A DNA stretch of 64,000 nucleotides from Mesorhizobium sp. B2-7-2. Its GTDB lineage: Bacteria; Pseudomonadota; Alphaproteobacteria; Rhizobiales; Rhizobiaceae. The position numbers were made by a program, and so were the translations under genes. Position 1 is the first letter of the stretch; each line of letters opens with the position of its first letter. The notes under the pieces were generated by a model. That model searched no databases and had not been told where the DNA came from. It saw only the letters and a program-made list of their open reading frames with translations. Location of the stretch: the NCBI RefSeq assembly GCF_006440775.1, contig NZ_VFTZ01000017.1:53220-117219 (forward strand), given 5' to 3'. Positions 7,852 to 15,794 of the stretch are shown here, one piece after another.

Positions 7852-8127
7852 ATGAAAACGAAGATCGCATTTCTAAGCCTATTGGCCGCGTCGGTCATCG
7901 CCGGCACGGCATTCGCCGGCATCCTCGACGAGCCGAAGATGATGGCTCCCTTCTTCACCGACAAGACCATGAAGACGATGAAGTCGGATGCCGATATGAA
8001 GAAGGCTTGGGCCAAGATGTCGAAGAAGCACCAAGCGGCGATGATGAAGGAATGCCAGGACGCGGCCATGAGCAAGCCGCATGCCGAATTCTGCGCCAAG
8101 CTGAACGCGCTGGCGGGCCACGCCTGA
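7852..8127 (+). CDS. Small secreted protein of unknown function
   Basis: The 91-residue product starts with a clean signal peptide (MKTKIAFLSLLAASVIAG, cleavage near TAFA). The mature part is Met/Lys-rich (MKKAWAKMSKKHQAAMMKEC) and has two cysteines that could form a disulfide. GGGAGG before the ATG supports the start. I do not recognise the family. A short hairpin, CCCCA/TGGGG, lies in the 5' leader at 7814-7827. Confidence 0.75.
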   Translation: MKTKIAFLSLLAASVIAGTAFAGILDEPKMMAPFFTDKTMKTMKSDADMKKAWAKMSKKHQAAMMKECQDAAMSKPHAEFCAKLNALAGHA

Positions 8128-8143
8128 CCGAGTTTCGACGGCA

Positions 8144-8173
8144 GGATGGCGGACCTGGAGAGGACCGCCATCC
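8144..8173. other. Stem-loop after the small secreted protein gene
   Basis: GGATGGCGG and CCGCCATCC form a perfect 9-bp stem with a 12-nt loop. It starts 17 bp after the stop codon. No T run follows, so it may be an mRNA-stabilising or weak terminating hairpin. Confidence 0.5.
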
Positions 8174-8298
8174 GCCTCAAACTCAAGAACATTTAAGCGA
8201 CCGCGAATAGAAACCCGTTGCCTCGAAGCGCAAGCGGATGCAACCTCATTGGCGCGGACCGTCAAGAAGAAGAACATCGGTCCGGAACGGGAGGGGCA

Positions 8299-9039
8299 AT
8301 GACGCTCGAGATCATCGGGGCCGGCTTTGGCCGCACCGGCACGTGGTCGACTTTCGCCGCGCTGAACAGGCTCGGCTTTCCGAGCTACCATATGCAGGAA
8401 GTCATCATCAACAAGGCCAACAAAGGCCATCTCGACTTCTGGCGCAAGGTGGCGAACAGCCCGCCCGGTGCGCAGCAGGATTGGAGCCGGGTCTTCGCCA
8501 ATTATCGGGCGACCGTCGACAATCCGGGCTGCTGCGTATGGCGCGAGCTGATGGCCGCCTATCCGGAAGCCAAGGTGCTTCTGACGCTGCATCCGCGCGA
8601 CGCCGAGGCCTGGTACGACAGCACCATCGACACGATCTACTTCACCGAGAATGTATGGCAGTTCAGGGTGCTAGAGTGGCTGACGCCGTTCGGCCGCAAG
8701 TTCGGCGACATGTCGCGCAAGCTGGTCTGGGGCCGAACGCTGAAGGGCGTGATGAACGACCGCGACAAAGCGGTGGCGCGCTACAATTCCTATATCGACG
8801 AGGTGAAGGCGGCGGTGCCGCCTGAGAAGCTGCTTGTCTTCAAGGTCAGCGACGGCTGGGCGCCGCTCTGCGATTTCCTTGGAGTCGCGATGCCCAACGA
8901 ACCCTTCCCTAATCTCAATGACCGCGCCAGCATCAAGAAGGTCATCAACGGGATGATCGTGGGATCTTACCTGATGCTTGCCGGCGTGGCGGTCCTGATC
9001 GCGCTGGCCATCGGCGCCCTGTGGTGGTGGCTGGCGTAG
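8299..9039 (+). CDS. Sulfotransferase-like P-loop protein with C-terminal membrane anchor
   Basis: The 246-residue protein begins with a PAPS-binding-type loop (IIGAGFGRTGTWSTFAAL) and keeps the later family features LTLHPRDAEAWYDSTIDT and LLVFKVSDGWAPLCDFLG. A hydrophobic segment at about residues 220-245 (YLMLAGVAVLIALAIGALWW) predicts a C-terminal membrane anchor. Members of this branch are often annotated as sulfotransferases without a known substrate. GGGAGGGG before ATG 8299 fixes the start. Confidence 0.85.
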   Translation: MTLEIIGAGFGRTGTWSTFAALNRLGFPSYHMQEVIINKANKGHLDFWRKVANSPPGAQQDWSRVFANYRATVDNPGCCVWRELMAAYPEAKVLLTLHPRDAEAWYDSTIDTIYFTENVWQFRVLEWLTPFGRKFGDMSRKLVWGRTLKGVMNDRDKAVARYNSYIDEVKAAVPPEKLLVFKVSDGWAPLCDFLGVAMPNEPFPNLNDRASIKKVINGMIVGSYLMLAGVAVLIALAIGALWWWLA

Positions 9040-9096
9040 CGGCCACCCGGATCGGCCTGCCAGGGCCGCGGCGCTCCGGCTCCGGCGGCCGCGCGA

Positions 9097-9252
9097 TTAG
9101 AACGGCAAACGGATCTCGTCAGGCTCGGTCCTGCCAGGCCAGCCGATGTCCTTCTGAATCTCCGTCGGCAGCTCGCTAAGCTCGCGCGCCGTGCGGCGGC
9201 GCTTGCTGGCCTGCGCGAAGGCGGCGCGGATTCGGTTGAGACTTTTGAACAT
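9097..9252 (-). CDS. DUF1127-like small protein
   Basis: This 51-codon gene encodes a basic N-terminal helix (MFKSLNRIRAAFAQASKRRR) followed by the DUF1127 signature TARELSELPTEIQKDIGWPG. DUF1127 (YjiS-like) proteins are short Arg-rich proteins; in alphaproteobacteria some affect small-RNA maturation and phosphate or carbon metabolism. A GGAGG ribosome site precedes the ATG. A second DUF1127-like gene lies at 56561. Confidence 0.8.
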   Translation of the reverse strand: MFKSLNRIRAAFAQASKRRRTARELSELPTEIQKDIGWPGRTEPDEIRLPF

Positions 9253-9513
9253 GAAAAACCTCCTAAATCAGCGGCGGAAAACCGGTGCCGCCTCTTCCCG
9301 GCGTCGCTTTTGCGATGCGTCTGTAACCGGTGGATTGCGCGCGAACGGTGAAATGCTTCACGAAGCCGGAACGGCTTGAAACATATGCATGCAAACTAAT
9401 TGGGGGTCGGCCATGTGGCGCTGCGCAGGACGCGAGCCTGCATGGCCTGCAATGTCAAATGCTTACGCCTGTTGCCTTGCGCGTTGATTCACGTCCCCTG
9501 AGAGGGCCGCGCC

Positions 9514-9612
9514 TTACTCTGGCGCCTGCGAATCCGAATTGCTTGGCCTTGCGGTCTGCTCGGAAAGCCGGCCTTTGCGGACGAGCGTCGGCCTTGCGTA
9601 TTCTTTCTTCAT
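9514..9612 (-). CDS. Orphan RiPP-precursor-like peptide with lasso-type leader
   Basis: The 32-residue ORF begins MKKEYARPTLVRKGRLSEQT. Y5, P8, L10, G14 and T20 match the lasso-peptide leader pattern YxxPxLxxxGxxxxxT at every fixed position. The remaining 12 residues, ARPSNSDSQAPE, would be the core. They are short, and the acidic residues do not sit at the usual ring position 7-9 if the core starts two residues after T20. A perfect TTGACA (complement of 9661-9666) lies upstream at promoter distance, though its -10 is poor and the ribosome site (GGGGA) is weak. No lasso cyclase, RRE or leader peptidase gene is present in the window. Confidence 0.55.
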   Translation of the reverse strand: MKKEYARPTLVRKGRLSEQTARPSNSDSQAPE

Positions 9613-9888
9613 GGCTAAGTCCCCAACCTGCACGGAAACGTGCGGCACCGGCCCACAGGCTGTCAAGCGGAAGGCGACATCTCACTCGGCTGACCGGCCG
9701 GCCGGCCGATGGTGCAATCCGTCGAAAAGGAAGCCTCAGTCGTCGCCGCGCGGAGGCCAATGCGGCAAAGGATAGAACCTGTTTCACGCTTGCCTTCTCT
9801 CCTTGTGGAAGAAGGCAAGTTCAACGCCGCCATATACCGTTTTCGCGGAAGTTTCAGCGGGCGGCAAATGTGCCATGGTGAAGTCTGC
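9613..9888. other. Gene-poor stretch between the RiPP-like ORF and the RNA candidate
   Basis: Open frames here have no recognisable product and conflict with one another. The stretch holds the TTGACA element of the RiPP-like ORF (9661-9666), a CACG/CGTG mini-palindrome at 9631-9642, and a perfect 10-bp hairpin (CTTGCCTTCT / AGAAGGCAAG, 9789-9819). That hairpin looks like a worn copy of the CTTCTCC repeat of family B. Upstream, 9253-9513 also holds no gene, only a 6-bp inverted repeat at 9363-9377. Confidence 0.5.
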
Positions 9889-9889
9889 G

Positions 9890-10009
9890 GTATGAGGCCG
9901 CCGTGGTCGACGCGGACGCCCAAGCACATCCCCAACAATGCGCCCCCAACGGCCGCGTCGACCATGACCGGAAACGCCAATGGCGACCGCGCCTTGGGTC
10001 GCCTTTTTT
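9890..10009 (+). ncRNA. Candidate small RNA with long stem, C-rich loop and terminator
   Basis: TGGTCGACGCGG (9904-9915) and CCGCGTCGACCA (9953-9964) form a perfect 12-bp stem. It encloses a 37-nt loop poor in G and rich in CCCC tracts (CATCCCCAACAATGCG, CCCCCAAC), the kind of loop that can pair with Shine-Dalgarno sequences. Seventeen bases later comes a Rho-independent terminator. No protein gene on this strand needs that terminator. The 5' end is a guess; TATGAG at 9891-9896 could be a -10 but no good -35 goes with it. Confidence 0.5.
9982..10009 (+). terminator. Strong Rho-independent terminator
   Basis: GGCGACC (9982-9988) pairs with GGTCGCC (9997-10003) around an 8-nt loop, followed directly by six T. 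It acts on the plus strand only. The gene on its far side (GFA protein) is on the minus strand and ends at 10029, so the terminated transcript must start in the gene-poor stretch upstream. Confidence 0.85.
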
Positions 10010-10028
10010 CGACCGGCCTCGCTTTCAT

Positions 10029-10484
10029 TCAGCCGTGGGAGCCGGCGTATTCGGCGACCAGCGGCTCATATTCCTCGAAGGCGGGCAACGTCGCGTAGCT
10101 GTGCACGGCCGATGTCGCCGCCCAGGGCAATTTCTCACTGGTCCAGGTTTCGATGAAGGGCGCGAACCAGGCATGGTCGTCGAGCATGGTCGGGCGCAGG
10201 TTGACGAACCAGTCGATCCCTTCCGGCCGCGTGAACATCCAGGTCATGCAGTAGCCGCAGAAATAATGTCTCGAGGCGCCATGCAGGCCGCCGACCACCG
10301 GCTCGCCCTTCGTCACCCCGAAACCTTCCGAGGGGATCGCCGCGCTCAGCGAATAGGCGCTGGACGACATCGACTGGCAACCCGTGCAATGGCAGGCCAT
10401 GGTGAGCAGCGGCTTTGCCGAGATTTTCAGGCGCACGCGGCCGCAGCGGCAGCCTCCTTCGGCGGGAAGAGTGAGGGTGGGCAA
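10029..10484 (-). CDS. GFA-family (CENP-V/glutathione-dependent formaldehyde-activating) protein
   Basis: The 151-residue protein has the Zn-binding cysteines of the family: GCRCGRVRLK near the N-terminus, ACHCTGCQ around residue 33 and YFCGYCMTWMF around residue 77. GFA proteins were first linked to formaldehyde-glutathione chemistry, but most are of unknown activity. The start is taken as TTG 10484, which has AGGAG six bases upstream. The open frame continues further upstream only because it runs through a palindromic repeat. Confidence 0.85.
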   Translation of the reverse strand: MPTLTLPAEGGCRCGRVRLKISAKPLLTMACHCTGCQSMSSSAYSLSAAIPSEGFGVTKGEPVVGGLHGASRHYFCGYCMTWMFTRPEGIDWFVNLRPTMLDDHAWFAPFIETWTSEKLPWAATSAVHSYATLPAFEEYEPLVAEYAGSHG

Positions 10485-10508
10485 GATGGGCTCCTGGGGT
10501 TGGGGTTC

Positions 10509-10731
10509 TCCCTTCTCCCCTTGTGGGGTGAGAAGCGGTCCGCGCAGCGGACCAAAAGCCAATTGCTTGGCTTTTCGAGCTTCGAACGCCCTGAGCCTGC
10601 GAAGGGCGGGGCGGTGGATCGGCGCGTAGCGCCGAGACGGATGAGGGGTGTTCCAGCGGAGTGAGACGCTGGCATTCCCTGGAACACCCCTCATCCGGCC
10701 GCTTCGCGGCCACAAGGGGAGAAGGGGAAGG
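10509..10731. repeat. Long palindromic intergenic repeat, family B
   Basis: The outer arms are CCTTCTCCCCTTGTGG-type and CACAAGGGGAGAAGG-type sequences. Between them lie GGATCGGCGCGTAGCGCC, GAGACGGATGAGGGGTG and its inverted counterpart CACCCCTCATCCG. The same design is found at 11334 and 22766. This copy holds an extra segment (about 10545-10610) not seen in the others. It fills the gap between two minus-strand genes. Confidence 0.85.
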
Positions 10732-10736
10732 CGCGC

Positions 10737-11288
10737 TCAGCCTTCGATCAACTCCTCCGTCGTTGCCATCCGCACGCCCTGCCCCGCGAAAGCCTTGTTG
10801 TGGCGGGCAATGATGTCGGATGCCTTCTCCTCCAGTGAATCCAGCGTCGAGTGCGCGTCGGAGACCACGGTGACGCCGAGACCTTCGGCAAAGGCGCCCT
10901 TCACGGTGGCGGCGACGCAGAAATCGGTCTGGGCGCCGAGGAGCACGACGTCCTTCGCGCCGTGTCCCGCCACCCATTCAACGAGTTCGGGATTCGAGAA
11001 GGCGTTGCCGACGGTCTTGCCGAAGGTCGGTTCGTCGGCGGCCTGACCGAGCAGCGGCCATACCGGCCAACCGGAAGCGCCCGGCGCCAGCGGATCGCCT
11101 TCCGGTCCGTCATGGCGGATGAACGCCACCTTGCGGCCGGAACGCCGTGCCCAGTCGATCAGCCGACGGGCACGCTCGGCGATCGTGTCGGCGTCATGGA
11201 TCGGCGGATCGAACCGACCGTCGAACATGCCGGTCTGCAGGTCGATGACGATCAGCGGCGCGGCGGCGGAGGGGGCTGTGTCTGGCAT
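10737..11288 (-). CDS. Isochorismatase-family cysteine hydrolase
   Basis: The 183-residue enzyme has the catalytic triad of the family: Asp in VIDLQTGMF (about residue 16), Lys in FGKTVGNAF (about residue 90), and Cys in LLGAQTDFCVAATVKGA (about residue 118). Such enzymes hydrolyse amides or C-N bonds (nicotinamidase-like, N-carbamoyl). The substrate is not evident, and its neighbours give no pathway. Confidence 0.9.
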   Translation of the reverse strand: MPDTAPSAAAPLIVIDLQTGMFDGRFDPPIHDADTIAERARRLIDWARRSGRKVAFIRHDGPEGDPLAPGASGWPVWPLLGQAADEPTFGKTVGNAFSNPELVEWVAGHGAKDVVLLGAQTDFCVAATVKGAFAEGLGVTVVSDAHSTLDSLEEKASDIIARHNKAFAGQGVRMATTEELIEG

Positions 11289-11333
11289 GGCGCGAAGATA
11301 GCGTGGGTGGGGGATGGGTCAAGGCAGCGCCAG

Positions 11334-11487
11334 CCTTCCCTTCTCCCCCTTGTGGGAGAAGGTGGATCGGCGCGATAGCGCCGAGACGGATGAGGGGTGT
11401 TCCAGCGGAGTGAGACGCCGGTTTCCCTGGAGCACCTCTCATCCGTCGCCTCGGCGACACCCTCTCCCGCAAGGGAGAGAAGGGGAG
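11334..11487. repeat. Palindromic intergenic repeat, family B
   Basis: This shorter copy of the 10509 repeat has the order CCTTCTCCCCCTTGTGGGAGAAGG, GGATCGGCGCGATAGCGCC, GAGACGGATGAGGGGTGTTCC, then the inverted half ending in CCGCAAGGGAGAGAAGGGG. It separates the isochorismatase-like gene from the LysR gene. Confidence 0.85.
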
Positions 11488-11490
11488 CCC

Positions 11491-12399
11491 TCACGACATC
11501 AGCGGCATCGGCCCCTTCAGCGCCTCCGCCAGCGCGTTGCGGAACACCGCGATCGGACGCACCAGCCTTCCCGCCGGCGGGCGGTGCAGCAGCCAGCAGC
11601 GCACCTGCGGCTTGAAGCCGGGGCAGTCGACCACCTCGACCGCGTCGCGCCATTGGCTGCCCGACAGCGCGCCCGGCGTGACGACGCCGATGCCGTGGCC
11701 GCGCGCCACCAGCGACATTCTCAGATCCGCGCCCTGCGCCTCCACGCCGACATGGAAGGGCAGCCTTGCCGCCTCTAAGCGATGGCGGATGAAGGCGCGG
11801 AAGCCGCAGCCGGTTTCGTTCAGCACCCAGGGGTAGCGCGCGAGATCGTTGAGCTCGGCCGGCTTCGGCACGCCGAGGTTTGGCGCGGCCACCAGCAGCA
11901 CCGCCTGCACGCCGAGATCGTCGCCGACGAGCTCCGGCGGCGGCTCCACACCCTCGGCGAGGCAGACCGCGACGGCATCGATCTCGCTGTGCAGCACCTG
12001 CTCCACCAGGCGCGGCGACAGGCTGGAGGTGATCTTCAGTGTCAGTTGCGGGAAGGCCGCGCGAAGACTGTCGAGCGGCTCCGATAGCGCGCTGGTCGAG
12101 AGGTAAGGCATGATGCCGAGACGGAACTCGCCCCTCACCTCGCCGGCCGGCGAGACGCCCGCCTTCAGATCCTCCAGCGAGCGCAGCACCCGGCGGCCAT
12201 GCTCATAGGCCTCGCGGCCCGAGGCGGTGGGTTTGAGCGGCTTCGACTGGCGGTCGAGCAAAGGCGTCGCCAGCCGCTCCTCGAGATTCTGCACCCGCCG
12301 CGTCACGCCGGGCTGGGTGAGGTTGAGCCTGGCCGAGGCGCCGACGATGGAGCCGGTTTCGACGACGGCGACAAAAGCCTCGAGGTCATGGATGTTCAT
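11491..12399 (-). CDS. LysR-family regulator divergent from an MFS transporter
   Basis: The protein has an N-terminal LysR helix-turn-helix (FVAVVETGSIVGASARLNLTQPGVTRRV) and a substrate-binding domain (from about residue 90). ATG 12399 is chosen; a TTG two codons earlier is possible. The divergent layout with the MFS gene across a 97-bp gap is the classic LysR arrangement, so the transporter is its probable target. Confidence 0.92.
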   Translation of the reverse strand: MNIHDLEAFVAVVETGSIVGASARLNLTQPGVTRRVQNLEERLATPLLDRQSKPLKPTASGREAYEHGRRVLRSLEDLKAGVSPAGEVRGEFRLGIMPYLSTSALSEPLDSLRAAFPQLTLKITSSLSPRLVEQVLHSEIDAVAVCLAEGVEPPPELVGDDLGVQAVLLVAAPNLGVPKPAELNDLARYPWVLNETGCGFRAFIRHRLEAARLPFHVGVEAQGADLRMSLVARGHGIGVVTPGALSGSQWRDAVEVVDCPGFKPQVRCWLLHRPPAGRLVRPIAVFRNALAEALKGPMPLMS

Positions 12400-12496
12400 G
12401 CGCAACTCGCATAATGATTATCAGATCATTTCAATTGTAGCATTATGATCAGTGCGAATAAAGTCCTCGCGAAATATACAAACAGCGAGGCTACCC
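12400..12496. promoter_or_regulatory. Divergent promoter region of the LysR/MFS pair
   Basis: This AT-rich gap stands out from its GC-rich surroundings. It contains ATGATTATCAGATCAT, a partial dyad, and the related CATAATGAT and CATTATGAT words about 25 bp apart, which could be LysR binding half-sites. No single promoter can be picked with confidence. Confidence 0.45.
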
Positions 12497-13732
12497 ATGA
12501 ACGGAACAGAGAACGCCCGGATCGCGACGGCCGAGTTCGCCGATCCGTCGCCGCATGCCGGCGGCACGATCACCCGATCCCAGACGCTGCTGTTCGCCGC
12601 TTCGGTCGGCATCATCGTCACCAATCTGTTCGCGCCGCAGACGCTGGTCGGGCTGATCGGCCCGTCGCTGGGCGCCGAGGTATCGGAAAGCGGCTTGGTC
12701 TCGATGGCTACGCTGCTCGGCTATGCGGCCGGGCTATTCTTCATGGTGCCGCTGTCCGATCTCCTCGAGAACCGCGTGCTGGTGCTGCGCATGCTGTGCA
12801 TGGCCGCGCTCGCGGCGGCGGTCGCGTCATTCGCGCCGTCGGCCGCCTCGCTGCTTGCCGTGCTGTTCGTGCTTGGCGCGGCCTGTTCCTGCATCCAGGT
12901 GCTGGTGCCGGTCGCGGCCTCGATGGCGCCGCCGGGACAGGACGGGCGCGTCATCGGCGACGTGATGAGCGGGCTGATGATCGGCATCCTGCTCTCGCGT
13001 CCGATCGCCAGCCTTATCGCCGACGCCTTCGGCTGGCGCGCCTTCTACGGCATCAGCGCCGCGGCACTGGCGCTGCTTGCCATCCTGCTCGGCTTGACAT
13101 TGCCGAGGCGGAAGCCGCCGCTGGCGCATACGAGCTATGCGGGGCTCATCGCCTCGCTGGTCGGGCTTCTAGCCCAAGAGCCGGTGCTGCGCCGCCGCGC
13201 CTTCACGGCAAGCCTGGTGATGGCGGCCTTCAGCGTGTTCTGGACGGCGGTGGCGCTGCGCCTCTCCGCTCCGCCATTCGATCTCGGCCAGAAAGGTATC
13301 GCGCTGTTCGCATTTGTCGGCGCCGGCGGCGCGGCGGCGACGCCGATCTTCGGCCGCGCCGGCGACCGCGGCTTTACGCGCACCGCCACGATCCTCTGCC
13401 ATCTCGTGCTGATTGCGGCGCTCGGCCTCGCCGCATGGACCGGGGCGGCCAAAGCCGGGGCATGGCTGCCGCTCATCCTCATGGGCGTCAGCGCCGTGCT
13501 GCTCGATATCGGCGTCACCGGCGACCAGACGCTGGGCCGCCGCGCCGTCAACCTGCTGCAGCCAAAGGCACGGGGCCGCATCAACGGGCTGTTCGTCGGC
13601 ATCTTCTTCATCGGCGGCGCAATCGGCTCGCTGCTTGCCGGCATCGCCTGGACCTGGGGCGGCTGGAACGCGGTGTGCGCGGTTGGAGCGCTGTTCGGGG
13701 TGGTGGCGCTGGTGGTGGATTGGACCGAGTAG
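12497..13732 (+). CDS. MFS transporter (12-TM drug/metabolite efflux type)
   Basis: The 411-residue protein has about 12 hydrophobic segments. MFS hallmarks are visible: GYAAGLFFMVPLSDLLENR after TM2, and RPIASLIADAFGWRAFYGIS in the TM5 area. It resembles DHA1-type exporters. The ATG follows GCGAGG with a 7-base gap. Control by the divergent LysR protein is likely. Confidence 0.88.
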   Translation: MNGTENARIATAEFADPSPHAGGTITRSQTLLFAASVGIIVTNLFAPQTLVGLIGPSLGAEVSESGLVSMATLLGYAAGLFFMVPLSDLLENRVLVLRMLCMAALAAAVASFAPSAASLLAVLFVLGAACSCIQVLVPVAASMAPPGQDGRVIGDVMSGLMIGILLSRPIASLIADAFGWRAFYGISAAALALLAILLGLTLPRRKPPLAHTSYAGLIASLVGLLAQEPVLRRRAFTASLVMAAFSVFWTAVALRLSAPPFDLGQKGIALFAFVGAGGAAATPIFGRAGDRGFTRTATILCHLVLIAALGLAAWTGAAKAGAWLPLILMGVSAVLLDIGVTGDQTLGRRAVNLLQPKARGRINGLFVGIFFIGGAIGSLLAGIAWTWGGWNAVCAVGALFGVVALVVDWTE

Positions 13733-13767
13733 CTCGATCTTCTCCTCCACGCTTGTGCGAGAGGAAG

Positions 13768-15765
13768 CTATCCAATCCCACCCGTCACCCTATACGCCCC
13801 GCTGACGCGCCCATCCGGCGACCTCACAATGGCCGTGACGATGGAGCCATAGGCGCCGCGCCAGACGCTATGGAAGCCTTGATGGGTCGTGGCCGGCACG
13901 ATCACGCGACCGGTGAATCGGTTACCGCTGCCTTGCATGAAAACCGGCTCGCCGTTGACGTGGACTTTGACCACCGCCGCGTCGCCGGTCTCCAGCGCGA
14001 TCGCGATCTCATCGGTGTCGCCGGAGCGCGTCGTCTCGGCTGTGAGCGCCAGCGTGAGCGGGGCATCGCCAACACGACTTGCCGCGCCCCTCCCCTCGAA
14101 CACATCGCCGGCCAGCGCCGGCGTGCGCGGCGGAACGGTGCGGCGCTTCGTGGCGCGCTCGTAGTCGCCGGCGATCCTCAACAACGCAACGTCGTCATAA
14201 GCCTTGCCGGCGAAGGTGAGGCCGACGGGCATGCCGATATCGGCCATGGCGCCCATCGGCACCGTCACGGTCGGGATGCCGAGATGGCGCCAGACGAGAT
14301 TGCCGTTGGCGACCCAGGTGCCGTTGCGCCAGGCGAGCCGGGCGGAAGCCTCGTCGACGTCGGCATCGGCCGGACCGACATCGGCGACCGCCGGCAGCAC
14401 CACGGCGTCGAGGCGGTTGGCATCGAGCCAGTCCTCGAAGTCGGCTCGGCGCGTTGCCTCCAGGCCCTTCAGGCCTGCCTCGATGGCGGGAATGTCCGCA
14501 AGCGAGGCCACCCCGCGCTTCGCTCGCTCGACATACTGCGCCAGATCGAAATCGGCATCGCCATAGCGATCGCGCAACGTGCCCGGCGGTTGCGGGAAGA
14601 TCTTTGCGCCGTCGACCGAGGCGAGATCGGGGATCGCCGGATCGGCATTGGCGCGCAGGAAATCGTCCCAGGACCAGATGGACAGGTCCCAGATCTCGTA
14701 TTCGGCGAATTCCGGCGGCACCAGGCCGCGGTCGACCATCGACAGCGCGCCCGCACGGTTGCGTTCGTAATTGGAGACGACAGGGAAATCGACCTCGACC
14801 ACCTCGGCGCCGAGTGCTTCAAGGTCGCGCGCCGCCTGCCGCCAGAGATCAAGCACCGAGGCGCGCGTCTCGATCGGGCGCTCCGCGCCATCATCTTTGC
14901 CGATATACATTCTCGGCACGCCGAGGCGCTTTCCCTTGAGCGCGCCCTGCACGGCAAGCGCTGTGTAGCTCGCCGGCCGCAGCGCCGAGGCTTTCGGGAT
15001 TTGCACCCAGGGCTGCACGCGCCAGAAATCGCTGCGCGCCTCGGCATCGTCGGCAACGATGACGTCGAGCAGCTCCAGCATGTCGGGAATGGTGCGCGTA
15101 TGCGGCACCACCACATCCATGGTTGGCACCAAGGGCCAGTTGCCGCGCACCGAGACCACGCCGCGCGAGGGCGTGTAGGCGACCAGCGCGTTGTTGGAAG
15201 CCGGCGCCCGGCCGGACGACCAGGTTTCTTCGCCAAGGCCGAACGCGGCGAAGCTGGCGGCGGTCGCCGTGCCCGAGCCGTTCGACGAGCCGGAAGCGAA
15301 GGCGGCGGTGAGGAAATCCTTGTTATACGGACTTTCGGCACGGCCGTAGACGCCGCGCTGCATGCCGCCATTGGCCATCGGCGGCATGTTGGTGAGGCCG
15401 ATCAGCACCGCGCCGGCGGCGCGCAGCCGGGCGATGGTGAATGCGTCTTCCGTAGCGACGAGATGCTCGAAGGCCGGCGAGCCGGCGGCCACCGTCAGCC
15501 CCTTCGCCTTGTAGCTGTCCTTGGCGGTGTAGGGGACGCCGTCGAGCGGCCCGAGCGTCTTGCCCTCGCGGCGGCGCCGGTCGGACGCTTCGGCCTCCTC
15601 GAACATCTTCGGGTTGAGGATCGGCACGGCGTTGAGCGCGATGCCGTGGCGATCGTAGTGGGCGATGCGCCTGAGATACGCAGAGACAAGCTCGACGCTG
15701 GTGACTGTGCCATCTTCCAGCGCGCGGCGCAGGTCGGCGATCGAGGCTTCGACGAGGTGGAGCAT
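13768..15765 (-). CDS. Amidase-signature family hydrolase with extra C-terminal domain
   Basis: The 665-residue protein has an amidase-signature core in residues 1 to about 550. The catalytic Lys is in DGVPYTAKDSYKAKG, the Gly/Ser-rich motif is FASGSSNGSGTATAAS, and a Ser is present in the downstream motif ETWSSGRAPAS, which departs from the usual GTDTGGSIR. The last 110 residues (KVHVNGEPVFMQGSGNRFTGRV and on) look like a beta-sandwich appendage not found in short amidases. Amides or peptides are the likely substrates. It is convergent with the MFS gene. Confidence 0.88.
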   Translation of the reverse strand: MLHLVEASIADLRRALEDGTVTSVELVSAYLRRIAHYDRHGIALNAVPILNPKMFEEAEASDRRRREGKTLGPLDGVPYTAKDSYKAKGLTVAAGSPAFEHLVATEDAFTIARLRAAGAVLIGLTNMPPMANGGMQRGVYGRAESPYNKDFLTAAFASGSSNGSGTATAASFAAFGLGEETWSSGRAPASNNALVAYTPSRGVVSVRGNWPLVPTMDVVVPHTRTIPDMLELLDVIVADDAEARSDFWRVQPWVQIPKASALRPASYTALAVQGALKGKRLGVPRMYIGKDDGAERPIETRASVLDLWRQAARDLEALGAEVVEVDFPVVSNYERNRAGALSMVDRGLVPPEFAEYEIWDLSIWSWDDFLRANADPAIPDLASVDGAKIFPQPPGTLRDRYGDADFDLAQYVERAKRGVASLADIPAIEAGLKGLEATRRADFEDWLDANRLDAVVLPAVADVGPADADVDEASARLAWRNGTWVANGNLVWRHLGIPTVTVPMGAMADIGMPVGLTFAGKAYDDVALLRIAGDYERATKRRTVPPRTPALAGDVFEGRGAASRVGDAPLTLALTAETTRSGDTDEIAIALETGDAAVVKVHVNGEPVFMQGSGNRFTGRVIVPATTHQGFHSVWRGAYGSIVTAIVRSPDGRVSGAYRVTGGIG

Positions 15766-15794
15766 AGTAGGAGCGAATATCCCTGCAGAGGCTG

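Noticed and set aside
9514..9612. Calling the peptide a true lasso peptide
   Set aside because: The core is too short and lacks Gly1 and a well-placed Asp/Glu, and no biosynthetic genes are seen; only the leader pattern is claimed.
9789..9819. Hairpin as a Rho-independent terminator
   Set aside because: The stem is perfect but no T run follows on either strand; it matches a worn family B repeat instead.
9330..9881. Open frames in the gene-poor stretch as protein genes
   Set aside because: Conflicting frames on both strands, no ribosome sites, no family features; Arg-rich translation typical of GC-rich noncoding DNA.
10485..10715. Upstream extension of the GFA protein
   Set aside because: The extension translates a palindromic family B repeat. 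The TTG at 10484 has an AGGAG site and fits the family length.
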